Source of the DNA: Burkholderia pseudomultivorans
GTDB lineage: Bacteria > Pseudomonadota > Gammaproteobacteria > Burkholderiales > Burkholderiaceae
NCBI RefSeq assembly: GCF_902499075.1
Contig: NZ_CABVPP010000019.1
Coordinates: forward strand, 35,124-99,123
Length of the DNA stretch: 64,000 nucleotides
Direction: 5' to 3'
Position 1 is the first letter of the stretch, and the number at the start of each line of letters is the position of its first letter. Of the stretch, positions 55,692 to 64,000 are shown piece by piece. The notes below the pieces were generated by a model. That model had not been told where the DNA came from. It made no database searches and saw nothing but the letters and a program-made list of their open reading frames with translations. The position numbers and the translations under genes are program-made.

Positions 55692-56132
55692 GCACCGCGG
55701 GCGGCGCGGGCATGCGGAAGAAACGCGGCGCTCGCGCTTGCCCGGGCGGCCGAAGCCGCCGGCATTCGGTCCGTTTAGCGCCGACCGCGAAACAGCCGAG
55801 CCGGCTCTCCTGCCCGAGCCGGTCGCATAGCACGCATAGCTTCGGCTCGTCGCGGCTGCCGATCCGGCAAGCGTGCCGGCCGAGCGGGCAAACCGGCCGG
55901 GTTATCCCCGCAGCAGGGTCTGGCGGCGCATCGCGTAACGCCCGCCGCGCGCCTGATCGTCAGGAAATCGCCCCCGGCGACGCAGCGCCCGTTACACGTT
56001 GAAAGAGCGAACGCATACACGATCCATCAAAAGCGTGCACTATTAGCGTTTTCACGTACCGGTGCGCGCGCCTGTCGGCGCCCGGTGCTTCGCCGTTCGT
56101 TCCACGCTCACCGTTTCAGACGCGACCCATCC
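55692..56132. other. Gene-free stretch before zwf
   Basis: No supported gene. Short inverted GC repeats occur (for example around 55738-55765) but without a U-tract. The part at 56000-56055 is AT-richer and is the probable zwf promoter region. No known regulator site was recognised. Confidence 0.4.
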
Positions 56133-57608
56133 ATGACGAATCAGCCTACCCAGACCGAGGCCGACCGGCCTGTCGACATGATCATCTTCGGCGGCGGCGG
56201 CGACCTGGCCGCCCGCAAGCTGCTGCCCGCGCTGTACATGGCGCATCTGCACCAGAACCTGCCGCCCGACACGCGCATCATCGCCGTCGGCCGCCGCGAC
56301 TGGGGCATCGACGGTTATCGCAAGTTCATGGACGAGCAGTCGCGCCCGTTCATCGACGAAAAGGCGTTCGACGCCGCAGCGTGGAGCCGCTTCCTCGACC
56401 TGTTCAAGTACGTGCTGATCGACGTGAACGCGCCGGACGACTACCAGCGGCTCGCCGAAGCCGCGCGCGGCGACGCGATCCGCGTGTTCTACCTGTCGAC
56501 GTCGCCGGAGCTGTTCACGACGATCTGCGACAACCTGTCGGCCGCGCACCTCGTTGACGCGCGCTCGCGCGTCGTGCTCGAAAAGCCGCTGGGCCACGAT
56601 CTCGCGTCCGCGAAGGCGATCAACGACGCGGTCGGCAAGCACTTCGAGGAATCGCAGATCTACCGGATCGACCACTACCTCGGCAAGGAAACCGTGCAGA
56701 ACCTGATGGTGCTGCGCTTCGGCAACCCGATCTTCGGGCCGCTGTGGCAGGCGCCGAGCATCCGCAGCGTGCAGATCACGGTCGCGGAGACGGTCGGCGT
56801 CGGCAGCCGCGCGGGCTTCTACGACCACACCGGCGCACTGCGCGACATGGTGCAGAACCACCTGCTGCAACTGCTGTGCATCGTCGCGATGGAGCCGCCC
56901 GTGTCGCTCGATCCGGACGCCGTGCGCGACGAGAAACTGAAGGTGCTGCGCTCGCTGCGGCCGATGGCGGTGGCCGACGTCGCGCGCGACACGGTGCGCG
57001 GCCAGTACACGGCCGGCGCGGTCGACGGCCAGCCGGTCAAGGGCTATCTCGAGGAAGACAACGTGCCGGCCGACAGCCGCGCGGAAACCTTCGTCGCGCT
57101 GCGCGCATACATCAACAACTGGCGCTGGGCGAACGTGCCGTTCTTCCTGCGCACCGGCAAGCGGCTGCAGCGCCGCCAGTCGGAAATCGTGATCGAGTTC
57201 GCGGACATGCCGTTCTCGATCATTCCGACCGGCCCGCGCCACTACAGCAACCGCCTCGTGATCCAGCTCCAGCCGGAAGAATCGATCCAGTTGCAGATGC
57301 TTGCGAAGGAACCGGGCAGCGGGATGAACATGGTGCCCGTGAGCCTGAACCTCGACCTGCAGCAGGCGATTCCGGAACGGCGCGCGGAAGCGTACGAGCG
57401 GCTGCTGATCGACGTGATCCGCGGGCGTCTCACGCACTTCATGCGCCGCGACGAACTGGAAGCCGCGTGGTCGTGGGTCGAGCCGATCCTCGACGGCTGG
57501 AAGCAGCTCGGCGACCGGCCGCGCCTCTACACGGCCGGCACGTTCGGCCCGGCCGCATCGTCCGCGCTGCTCGCGCGCGACAACATGTCGTGGTCCGAAG
57601 AAGCGTGA
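56133..57608 (+). CDS. zwf: Glucose-6-phosphate dehydrogenase Zwf
   Basis: 491-residue enzyme oxidising glucose 6-phosphate to 6-phosphogluconolactone, the entry to the Entner-Doudoroff and pentose phosphate routes. The catalytic motif RIDHYLGKETVQNLMVLRFGNP and LEKPLGHDLASAKAIN are intact. The nucleotide loop reads FGGGGDLAARK where most family members have FGASGDL. The start ATG at 56133 lacks a clear Shine-Dalgarno; an in-frame ATG at 56085 adds 16 unconserved residues. No pgl, edd or eda lies nearby, suggesting a stand-alone second copy. Confidence 0.94.
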   Translation: MTNQPTQTEADRPVDMIIFGGGGDLAARKLLPALYMAHLHQNLPPDTRIIAVGRRDWGIDGYRKFMDEQSRPFIDEKAFDAAAWSRFLDLFKYVLIDVNAPDDYQRLAEAARGDAIRVFYLSTSPELFTTICDNLSAAHLVDARSRVVLEKPLGHDLASAKAINDAVGKHFEESQIYRIDHYLGKETVQNLMVLRFGNPIFGPLWQAPSIRSVQITVAETVGVGSRAGFYDHTGALRDMVQNHLLQLLCIVAMEPPVSLDPDAVRDEKLKVLRSLRPMAVADVARDTVRGQYTAGAVDGQPVKGYLEEDNVPADSRAETFVALRAYINNWRWANVPFFLRTGKRLQRRQSEIVIEFADMPFSIIPTGPRHYSNRLVIQLQPEESIQLQMLAKEPGSGMNMVPVSLNLDLQQAIPERRAEAYERLLIDVIRGRLTHFMRRDELEAAWSWVEPILDGWKQLGDRPRLYTAGTFGPAASSALLARDNMSWSEEA

Positions 57609-57691
57609 CGGGCGCACATCGCCCGATGTGACCGCCGCGCACCGCCGGCGCCGCCGCCGCACGGTGCACCGGCGGCGCGCGGGGCCGGCCG

Positions 57692-58627
57692 CTACAGCGT
57701 CCCCATCCATACCGCCTTGCGCCGCGTCGGCGCATCGGCGCTGCTGCCGAGCGCATCGATCAGGTAGTCGACGAACGACGCGATCCGCGACGAAATCGCC
57801 GTGTTCCGGTAATACACCGCATGAATCGGCTGCTGCACGTCGAGCGTCTGGCGCGCGAGCACCGGCACGAGGCGGCCCGCATCGCGATCCTGCGCGGTCA
57901 TGAAATCCGACAGGCACACGATGCCCGCCCCTTCCAGCGCGAGCTGCCTGAGCGTCTCGCCGCTCGACGAGCGCACGTCCGGCTCGATGCGATGTGGCTC
58001 GTCGTCGGCGCCGAGCAGCGGCCACACGTTCAGCGACTCCGGCTGCGTGAAGCCGAGCAGCGTGTGCCGGGCGAGATCCTCGACCTTGCGCGGCTGGCCG
58101 TGCGCGTCGAGATACGCGGGGCTCGCCAGGATCCGCACCCGGCTGCTGCCGATGCGCCGGCTGTGCAGCGTCGAATCCTTCAGCCGGCCGATCCGGATCG
58201 CGACGTCGGTGCGCCGCTCCAGCAGGTCGATGATCCCTTCGTTGCTGTTCAGCTCCAGTTCGACCTTCGGAAAGCGTTCGCGGTAGCCGCGCACGAGCGG
58301 CACGATCACGTGCAGCATGAACGGCGTCGCGGCGTCGACGCGCAGCCGTCCCGACGGCATTTCGCGGCGCGCGAGCATCTGCTCCTCCGCGTTTTCGACC
58401 GATTCGATGATCGCGCGCGCATCCTGCAGGAACGCGCGCCCTTCTTCGGTGAGTTCCAGCCGGCGCGTGGTCCGGCGCAGCAGCGTCGTCTTCAGCTTCT
58501 CCTCGAGCCGCGCGAGCGTGCGGCTCGCGGCCGATACCGTCAGATCGAGCTGCTGCGCGGCGGCCGTGATCGAACCGGTGTCGACCACGGCTGCAAAGGC
58601 CTGGAGTTCGTCGAGCGTGATTTTCAT
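57692..58627 (-). CDS. LysR-family regulator of the adjacent reductase/efflux cluster
   Basis: 311-residue LysR protein with helix-turn-helix (ITLDELQAFAAVVDTGSITAAAQQLDLTVSAASRTLARLE) of the CrgA-like group and effector domain (about 90-300). It is divergent from an MFS gene across 112 bp. A dyad of its own promoter region (58641-58655) is repeated at 61294-61308, suggesting control of two promoters in the cluster. Confidence 0.9.
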   Translation of the reverse strand: MKITLDELQAFAAVVDTGSITAAAQQLDLTVSAASRTLARLEEKLKTTLLRRTTRRLELTEEGRAFLQDARAIIESVENAEEQMLARREMPSGRLRVDAATPFMLHVIVPLVRGYRERFPKVELELNSNEGIIDLLERRTDVAIRIGRLKDSTLHSRRIGSSRVRILASPAYLDAHGQPRKVEDLARHTLLGFTQPESLNVWPLLGADDEPHRIEPDVRSSSGETLRQLALEGAGIVCLSDFMTAQDRDAGRLVPVLARQTLDVQQPIHAVYYRNTAISSRIASFVDYLIDALGSSADAPTRRKAVWMGTL

Positions 58628-58640
58628 GCGATCTTCATTG

Positions 58641-58655
58641 TTGATCTGAAATCAA
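58641..58655. promoter_or_regulatory. LysR operator, copy 1 (TTGAT-CTGAA-ATCAA)
   Basis: A 15-bp dyad with 5-bp arms lies 13 bp upstream of the LysR start codon and about 85 bp before the divergent MFS start. Thirteen to fourteen of fifteen positions are shared with the site at 61294-61308. Confidence 0.65.
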
Positions 58656-58739
58656 AACAATTTGGTTTATAGACGAGTTTTTCTGCAAAAGTAAAGCCGG
58701 CACACTGCGATCCGTCCTCACTGGAAACCGGATCCCATC

Positions 58740-59942
58740 ATGCCACTCGCCCTGCTTGCGCTCACAATCAGCGCATTCGCCATCGGTACGACCGAATTCG
58801 TCATCGTCGGGCTGATCCCGACGATCGGCGCCGATCTCGGCGTCAGCCTGCCGTCGGCCGGGCTGCTCGTCAGCCTGTATGCATTGAGCGTCGCGATCGG
58901 CGCGCCGCTGCTTACCGCGCTCACCGGCCGCGTGCCGCGCAAGACGCTGCTCGCCGCACTGATGGCGCTGTTCACCGTCGGCAACCTCGTCGCATGGCAG
59001 GCGCCGAACTACGAATCGCTGATCGTCGCACGCGTGCTGACCGGCCTCGCGCACGGCGTATTCTTCTCGGTCGGCTCGATCATCGCGACCACGCTCGTGC
59101 CGAAGGAAAAAGCCGCGAGCGCGATCGCGACGATGTTCAGCGGCATGACCGTCGCGTTCGTCGCCGGCATTCCGCTCGGCACGTTCATCGGCCAGCACTT
59201 CGGCTGGCGCGCGACGTTCCTGATCGTCGCGCTGTTCGGGCTTGTCGCGTTCGTCGGCGCGGTCGCCTTCGTGCCGCGCAAGCTTCCGCAGACGCCGCCC
59301 GCACCGCTCGCACGCCAGTTCCGCGTGCTCGCGCAGCCGCGCCTGCTGCTCGTCTATGCGATGACGGCGGTCGGCTACGGCGGCTCGCTGATCGCGTTCA
59401 CGTACATGGCGCCGCTGCTCGAGCAGATCGCGGGCTTCACGCCGTCGCAGGTCAGCCTCGTGCTCGTCGGCTACGGCGTGTCGGTCGCGTTCGGCAACGT
59501 GTGGGGCGGCAAGCTCGCCGACCGCGTCGGCCCGGTCAAGGCGCTGAAGCGGATCTTCCTGCTGCTCGCGCTCGTGCTGCTCGCGCTGACCTTCACCGTC
59601 CACGTGAAGTGGCTCGCGGTGCTGACGATGCTCGCATGGGGCGCCGTCGCGTTCGGCAACGTGCCGGGGTTGCAGGTGTACGTGGTCAAGCAGGCGCGCC
59701 ACTTCGCGCCTGACGCGACCGACGTCGCGTCCGGCTTCAACATCGCCGCGTTCAACCTCGGCGTGGCGGGCGGCTCGTCGCTCGGCGGCCTGATCGTCGC
59801 GCACGTCGGCCTCGGCCATACGCCGTGGATCGCCGCCGTCGTCACGCTCGGCGCATTCGCGCTGACCGCGCTGAGCGGCCGCCTCGATCGCCGCCAGGGC
59901 CTGCCCGCACGCACGGCCGAACCCGTCGAACTCGCGCACTGA
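58740..59942 (+). CDS. MFS transporter, DHA1 (AraJ/YdhP-like) family
   Basis: 400-residue twelve-helix protein. ISAFAIGTTEFVIVGLIPTIGADLGVSLPSAGLLVSLYALSVAIGAPLLTALTGRVPRK carries motif A and the DHA1 start; RVLTGLAHGVFFSVGSIIATTLVP is typical. The family exports drugs, sugars or metabolites. It is the first gene of a plus-strand series with MoaF-like and luciferase-like genes (gaps of 25 and 13 bp). Confidence 0.9.
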   Translation: MPLALLALTISAFAIGTTEFVIVGLIPTIGADLGVSLPSAGLLVSLYALSVAIGAPLLTALTGRVPRKTLLAALMALFTVGNLVAWQAPNYESLIVARVLTGLAHGVFFSVGSIIATTLVPKEKAASAIATMFSGMTVAFVAGIPLGTFIGQHFGWRATFLIVALFGLVAFVGAVAFVPRKLPQTPPAPLARQFRVLAQPRLLLVYAMTAVGYGGSLIAFTYMAPLLEQIAGFTPSQVSLVLVGYGVSVAFGNVWGGKLADRVGPVKALKRIFLLLALVLLALTFTVHVKWLAVLTMLAWGAVAFGNVPGLQVYVVKQARHFAPDATDVASGFNIAAFNLGVAGGSSLGGLIVAHVGLGHTPWIAAVVTLGAFALTALSGRLDRRQGLPARTAEPVELAH

Positions 59943-59967
59943 GCGCACCGATCCGCAGGAGCTCAAC

Positions 59968-60291
59968 ATGAATACATCGATTCCGCGCCCGCCGTTCGCG
60001 GGCAAGACCTTCGAAGTCCGCTACGACGGCCTGACCGCGCTGAATGCCTACGACGACGACGGCGTGCACATGCGCTACGAGATCACCGAAGGCCCGTACG
60101 CGGGCGCTTCCGGCGAAGTCGAATACACGTGGCAGCACGTCGCGGACGACACGTACGCGATCTCGTGGCAAGAAGCCGACCGCGCGACCGTCGTACACAT
60201 CGACGATTTCGCCGCCGGCACGTCGCGCTCGTTCTTCACCGCGTCGTCGCTCGATTTTTACCGCCTCGCAGGCAGCCTGCGCGAAGTCTGA
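59968..60291 (+). CDS. MoaF-like beta-barrel domain protein
   Basis: 107-residue protein. GKTFEVRYDGLTALNAYDDDGVHMRYEITEGPYAG followed by YEVDW-like TYAISWQEADRATVVHIDDFAAGTSRSFFTA resembles the MoaF/lipocalin-like domain family. No biochemical role is established for these short versions. AGGAG lies 7-8 nt upstream. It lies between an efflux gene and a flavin monooxygenase gene and may bind a small ligand of that pathway (inference). Confidence 0.75.
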   Translation: MNTSIPRPPFAGKTFEVRYDGLTALNAYDDDGVHMRYEITEGPYAGASGEVEYTWQHVADDTYAISWQEADRATVVHIDDFAAGTSRSFFTASSLDFYRLAGSLREV

Positions 60292-60304
60292 ACGGAGTCC
60301 GACC

Positions 60305-61249
60305 ATGTTCCCTTCCCTCGACAAACTGACCGCAGGCGGCTTCAGCATCGGCGTCGAACTGCCGCTCGACAACGACTGGTCGCCCGCCGGCGACGCGAAA
60401 CGCCAGCACGACGGCCGCCGTCCCGGCGTGCCGGACATGACGCAGCACGCGGAACTCGCGCGGCGCGCGGACACGCTCGGCTTCCGCGCGCTGTGGGTGC
60501 GCGACGTGCCGATGTACGACCCGTCGTTCGGCGATGCCGCGCAGGTATTCGAGGCGTTCTCGTATCTCGGCTACCTCGCCGGCATCACGCGCGACATCCT
60601 GCTCGGCACGGCCGCCATCGTACTGCCGCTGCGCGAACCGCTGCTGACGCTGAAATCGGCGGCGACGATCCAGGAGCTGAGCGGCGGCCGCCTGCTGCTC
60701 GGCGTCGCGAGCGGCGATCGTCCGGTCGAATATCCGTTGTTCGGCCGCGACTTCGCATCGCGCGGCGCGAACTTCCGCGACCAGATCGCGCTGCTGCGCG
60801 ACGGCGCGCTTGCGCATCTGCCGCCCGGCCTCGACGTGCTGCCGGCCCCGCGCACGCCGGTACCACTGCTCGTCGCGGGCCTCGCGCAGCAGACGCCCGC
60901 GTGGATCGGCGAGCACATGGACGGCTGCCTCGCTTATCCGGGCGCGCCCGCCGATCACGCGCAGCGCGCGGCGAACTGGCGCGCGGTCGCGGGCGACAAG
61001 CCGTACGTGAGCTTCATCCATCTCGACCTCGCGGAAGACCCGCACGAGCCGCTGCAGCGACACCGCTTCGGCGCACGCGCGGGCCGCATCGCGCTCGCGG
61101 AGGAACTCGCGGCGATGCGCGACGCGGGCGTGCAGCACGTCGGCCTGCATTTCCGCCGCAACCGCCGGCCGGTCGGCGAGTCGATGGCCGAGATCGCAGC
61201 GGATGTGCTGCCGGCGTTCCATCCGCGCACGCAGGTGCGCGCCGCGTAA
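60305..61249 (+). CDS. Luciferase-like (LLM class) flavin-dependent oxidoreductase, TIGR03571-type
   Basis: 314-residue bacterial-luciferase-fold protein. FSIGVELPLDNDW, RADTLGFRALWVRDVPMYDPSFGD and SGGRLLLGVASGDRPVEYPLFG are typical of the TIGR03571 subgroup. F420 or FMN use cannot be read from sequence; FMN is likely in this genus. It lies 13 bp after the MoaF-like gene. Substrate unknown. Confidence 0.87.
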   Translation: MFPSLDKLTAGGFSIGVELPLDNDWSPAGDAKRQHDGRRPGVPDMTQHAELARRADTLGFRALWVRDVPMYDPSFGDAAQVFEAFSYLGYLAGITRDILLGTAAIVLPLREPLLTLKSAATIQELSGGRLLLGVASGDRPVEYPLFGRDFASRGANFRDQIALLRDGALAHLPPGLDVLPAPRTPVPLLVAGLAQQTPAWIGEHMDGCLAYPGAPADHAQRAANWRAVAGDKPYVSFIHLDLAEDPHEPLQRHRFGARAGRIALAEELAAMRDAGVQHVGLHFRRNRRPVGESMAEIAADVLPAFHPRTQVRAA

Positions 61250-61293
61250 CGCCGGCGCGCGGGCGCAGCAGTGCGCGCAACCGCGCCCCATCC

Positions 61294-61308
61294 TTGATTT
61301 GAAATCAA
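61294..61308. promoter_or_regulatory. LysR operator, copy 2 (TTGAT-TTGAA-ATCAA)
   Basis: The same 15-bp dyad as at 58641-58655, differing at one central position, lies 94 bp upstream of the aldo/keto reductase start in the 150-bp gap after the luciferase-like gene. It implies a second, LysR-controlled promoter for the aldo/keto reductase, Old Yellow Enzyme and cyclase genes. Confidence 0.65.
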
Positions 61309-61401
61309 TTATTTTTGTCCGCTGACGGCGTTTATCTCATGAGTCCGGCACGCCAGAATGATTCCCGCAGCGACACCGTTCCATCCATCCAGGAGCCCAT
61401 G

Positions 61402-62208
61402 ATGAACAAGATTCCCGCATTCGGCCTCGGCACGTTCCGCCTGCAAGGCCAGGTCGTGATCGACTCGGTCCGCAGCGCCCTCGAGCTCGGCTACCGCGCG
61501 ATCGACACCGCGCAGATCTACGGCAACGAAGCCGAAGTCGGCGAAGCGATCGCCGCATCGGGCGTGCGCCGCGACGAGCTGTTCCTGACGACGAAGATCT
61601 GGGTCGACAACTATGCGCCCGACAAGCTCGTGCCGAGCCTCGAGGAAAGCCTGCGCAAGCTGCGCACCGACACCGTCGACCTGACGCTGATCCACTGGCC
61701 GGCCCCCGACCACGGTGTGCCGCTCGCGACGTTCATGAACGCGCTCGCCGACGCGAAGGCGAAGGGCCTCACGCGCCGGATCGGCATCTCGAACTTCAAT
61801 ATCGCGCTGACGAAGGAGGCGATCGCGGCGGTCGGCAAGGACGCGATCGCGACGAACCAGATCGAACTGAGCCCGTATCTGCAGAACCGCAAGCTCGTCG
61901 AATTCCTGAACGCCGAAGGCATCCACGTGACGTCGTACATGACGCTCGCCTACGGCAAGGTGCTCGGCGACCCGGTGATCGGCGCGATCGCGAAGCGCCA
62001 CGATGCAACGCCCGCGCAGGTCGCGCTCGCATGGGCGATGCAGCTCGGCTACTCGGTGATTCCGTCGTCGACGAAGCGCGAAAACCTCGCGAGCAACCTG
62101 CTCGCGCAGACGCTGCGTCTGACCGACGACGACATGGCGCAGATCGGCGCGCTCGAGCGCAACGGCCGCGAAGTCGACCCGGCCGGCCTCGCGCCGAAGT
62201 GGGACTGA
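61402..62208 (+). CDS. Aldo/keto reductase, DkgB-like
   Basis: 268-residue NADPH-dependent reductase. The catalytic tetrad is visible: Asp and Tyr in [10 protein letters not shown], Lys in LTTKIW and His in LIHWPAP. NADP contacts lie in SSTKRENL. It is most like 2,5-diketo-D-gluconate/methylglyoxal reductase DkgB. AGGAG at 61391-61395 is 6 nt before the ATG at 61402 and 3 nt before an ATG at 61399. It probably reduces reactive carbonyls. Confidence 0.9.
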   Translation: MNKIPAFGLGTFRLQGQVVIDSVRSALELGYRAIDTAQIYGNEAEVGEAIAASGVRRDELFLTTKIWVDNYAPDKLVPSLEESLRKLRTDTVDLTLIHWPAPDHGVPLATFMNALADAKAKGLTRRIGISNFNIALTKEAIAAVGKDAIATNQIELSPYLQNRKLVEFLNAEGIHVTSYMTLAYGKVLGDPVIGAIAKRHDATPAQVALAWAMQLGYSVIPSSTKRENLASNLLAQTLRLTDDDMAQIGALERNGREVDPAGLAPKWD

Positions 62209-62277
62209 ACGCCCCGCCCGTTTATCGAATCGATCCGTCCGCGGCCGCGCGCCGCGGCATCCGACAGGACACCCATC

Positions 62278-63393
62278 ATGACCCAGGACCCGATTTTCCA
62301 ACCGCTTCGCCTCGGCGCGCTGACGCTGCCGAACCGCATCGTGATGCCGCCGATGACGCGCTCGCGCGCGAGCCAGCCCGGCGACATCGCGAACGAACTG
62401 ATGGCCGCGTACTACGCGCAGCGCGCGAGTGCGGGGCTGATCGTCAGCGAAGGCACCTACATCGCGCCGCTCGGCAAGGGCTACGCATGGACGCCCGGCA
62501 TTCACACGCGTGAGCAGATCGCCGGCTGGCGCAAGGTGACGGACGCCGTGCATGCCGCGCACGGCCGCATCTTCGCGCAGCTCTGGCACGTCGGGCGGCT
62601 GAGCCACACGAGCCTGCTCGGCGGCCGGCAACCCGTGTCGTCGTCGCCGCTGCAGGCGAAGGGCGTGAACGTCTTCATCGCCGGCGAAGACGGCAACACG
62701 CCCGGCTTCGTACAGGCGTCCGAGCCGCGCGCGCTGACGATCGACGAGATCCGCGACATCGTCGAGCAGTATCGCGCCGCCGCGCGCAATGCGATCGACG
62801 CCGGCTTCGACGGCGTCGAGCTGCACGGCGCGAACGGCTATCTCGTCAACCAGTTCATCGATTCGAACGCGAACACGCGCACCGATGCGTACGGCGGCTC
62901 GCTCCAGAACCGGCTGCGTTTCCTGCGAGAAGTCACGCAGGCACTGATCGACGGCACCGGCGACGCATCGCGCGTCGGCGTGCGTCTCGCGCCGCTGACC
63001 ACGCTGAACGGCTGCGTCGACGACGATCCGGAAACGACGTATCTCTCGGCCGCGAAGCTGCTCGGCGAACTCGGTATCGGCTATCTGCACATCGCGGAAG
63101 CCGACTGGGACGACGCGCCGCTGATGCCGGTCGCGTTCAAGCAGCAGCTGCGCGCCGCGTTCCGCGGCGTGTTGATCTACGCCGGCAAATACACGGCCGA
63201 GCGCGCCCGCGAAGCGATCGCGGCCGGCTGGGCGGACTTGATCGCGTTCGGCCGTCCGTTCGTCGCGAACCCGGACCTGCCCGAACGCCTGCGCACCGGC
63301 GCGCCGCTCGCGCTGCACGACCGCAACACGCTGTTCGGCGGCGGCGCGCAAGGTCTGACCGACTATCCGACGCTCGCGCAAGCCGCGGCGTAA
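62278..63393 (+). CDS. Old Yellow Enzyme-family alkene reductase (NemA-like)
   Basis: 371-residue FMN-dependent ene-reductase. Start LFQPLRLGALTLPNRIVMPPMTRSRA-like, WHVGR at the flavin, the substrate-binding HGANGYLVNQF, and DSNANTRTDAYGGSLQNR. These enzymes reduce activated alkenes, nitro compounds and maleimides. It is 69 bp after the aldo/keto reductase gene, so both probably handle electrophiles together. Confidence 0.93.
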   Translation: MTQDPIFQPLRLGALTLPNRIVMPPMTRSRASQPGDIANELMAAYYAQRASAGLIVSEGTYIAPLGKGYAWTPGIHTREQIAGWRKVTDAVHAAHGRIFAQLWHVGRLSHTSLLGGRQPVSSSPLQAKGVNVFIAGEDGNTPGFVQASEPRALTIDEIRDIVEQYRAAARNAIDAGFDGVELHGANGYLVNQFIDSNANTRTDAYGGSLQNRLRFLREVTQALIDGTGDASRVGVRLAPLTTLNGCVDDDPETTYLSAAKLLGELGIGYLHIAEADWDDAPLMPVAFKQQLRAAFRGVLIYAGKYTAERAREAIAAGWADLIAFGRPFVANPDLPERLRTGAPLALHDRNTLFGGGAQGLTDYPTLAQAAA

Positions 63394-63412
63394 CCGTTCA
63401 CAGGAATCCAGA

Positions 63413-63928
63413 ATGAAAGCAACCCTCGCACGGCTCGCGCTTGCCGCCATCGTGCCGCTCGCCGCGGCCCACGCGACGCCGGCCGCCGCCGCAGCCGCAG
63501 CCGACTGGTATCCGTCCGCATACGGCGCGAACGACGAGATCGGCGCGGCCAACCTGCTGACGCCCGACGTCGTGCGCGCCGCGGTCGGCCTCGTGAAGGC
63601 CGGCAAGACGTATGCGCTCGCGGTGCCGGTCGACAAGAACCTGCCTGCGTTTCGCCATCGCAGCTTCCGGCTGTACAACGTACAGGTCGGCCAGCAGGCC
63701 GGCAAGAGCCTCGGGCCGAACAAGTTCACGTTCAACGACGAGCTCGTCAATGCGTGGACCGGCGTCGGCACGCAGCTGAACGGGATCGGCCACATCGGCA
63801 TCGACAACGTGTACTACAACGGCAACCGCGCGGCCGACTTCGTGGCCGTCGACGGCGTGAAGAAGCTCGGCGTCGAGAAGGTGCCGCCGATCGCCACGCG
63901 CGGCGTCGTGCTCGACATGACCGCTTAA
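63413..63928 (+). pseudogene. Truncated cyclase-family (kynurenine formamidase-like) exported protein
   Basis: 171 residues: signal peptide (MKATLARLALAAIVPLAAAHATPAAA), then DWYPSAYGANDEIGAANLLTPDVV, FNDELVNAWTGVGTQLNGIGHIG and PPIATRGVVLDMTA. These match the first half of the cyclase family (PF04199), which normally continues for about another 150 residues after RGVVLDMTA. The frame stops exactly there with TAA, and the following sequence is AT-richer and unlike the gene. The metal-site HxGxH-like motif appears as GHIG rather than HxGTHxDxxxH. Insertion-mediated truncation is likely; the remainder may lie past the window. Confidence 0.75.
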
Positions 63929-64000
63929 AAGCTCTAACAAAAAGAGTTACGAGGGCTGTTAACCCGCTGCACGCTCTGTTAACCTCATCGTTGTTTCGCT
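63925..64000. other. Possible mobile-element end at the right edge
   Basis: After the abrupt end of the cyclase frame the sequence changes to AT-richer composition. CTGTTAACC occurs at 63956-63964 and again at 63976-63984, exactly 20 bp apart, with related GCTCTAAC at 63931. Spaced short repeats at an abrupt junction resemble transposase or recombinase binding sites at an element end. The element type is not recognised. Confidence 0.4.

Noticed and set aside
63946-64000. Assignment of the right-edge repeats to a named transposon family
   Set aside because: Too little sequence is available, and no transposase coding region is visible in the window.

Overview
The window is uniformly GC-rich, with C- or G-ending codons, gene-dense layout and many LysR regulators. 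Its gene content points to Burkholderia, most likely the Burkholderia cepacia complex. The strongest marker is a complete ceoR / llpE-ceoA-ceoB-opcM efflux locus (30-32 kb), the arrangement known from that group (bpeT/llpE-bpeEF-oprC in B. pseudomallei). DUF3579 and DUF4148 proteins and a second zwf copy also fit. The load of catabolic and accessory genes suggests a secondary chromosome, but this is inference.

Layout. 0-2.8 kb (minus): a zinc-starvation operon with a COG0523 zinc chaperone, folE2 and a queD-like gene cut by the window edge, behind a Zur-like dyad. 2.9-9.1 kb (minus): a sulfur-scavenging operon with a MetQ-like binding protein, a flavin monooxygenase, MetN, MetI, a ferritin-like protein and an SfnB/DszC-like dehydrogenase. 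9.3-14.6 kb (plus): a 2-hydroxycarboxylate transporter behind a near-consensus sigma-54 promoter with two identical upstream dyads, followed by its presumed two-component system and a DUF3579 gene. 14.7-16.2 kb (minus): a lower-GC island encoding a PAAR protein, a Tae4 amidase toxin and a small membrane protein, i.e. a type VI secretion effector cassette.

16.7-24.1 kb: an alpha/beta hydrolase, a PACE efflux protein with a divergent LysR gene, a LysR / MFS / M81 peptidase unit, and a MazEF-type toxin-antitoxin pair. 24.3-32.4 kb: the Ceo RND efflux operon and CeoR. 32.8-37.3 kb: DUF4148 protein, purine nucleoside permease-like lipoprotein, LysE exporter, selD and an EamA transporter. 37.4-41.8 kb: gabR divergent from gabT-gabD, with a clear operator. 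42-43.5 kb: an Aer-like PAS chemoreceptor with a FliA-type promoter. 44-46.2 kb: pcaF divergent from an IclR regulator. 46.2-53.1 kb: a YhcG-family nuclease, an AstE-like hydrolase with an amino-acid binding protein and divergent LysR gene, and an MHS transporter with an M20 amidohydrolase. 53.3-55.7 kb: acuR-acuI and an AhpD-like protein, with two matching TetR operators. 56.1-57.6 kb: zwf.

57.7-63.9 kb: a LysR gene divergent from an MFS / MoaF-like / luciferase-like / aldo-keto reductase / Old Yellow Enzyme series. The same 15-bp dyad lies at the LysR/MFS promoter and again before the aldo-keto reductase gene. The last gene, a cyclase-family protein, stops about halfway and is followed by unrelated AT-richer sequence with a repeated 9-mer, suggesting an insertion at the right edge.

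No rRNA, tRNA, CRISPR array or complete insertion sequence was recognised.
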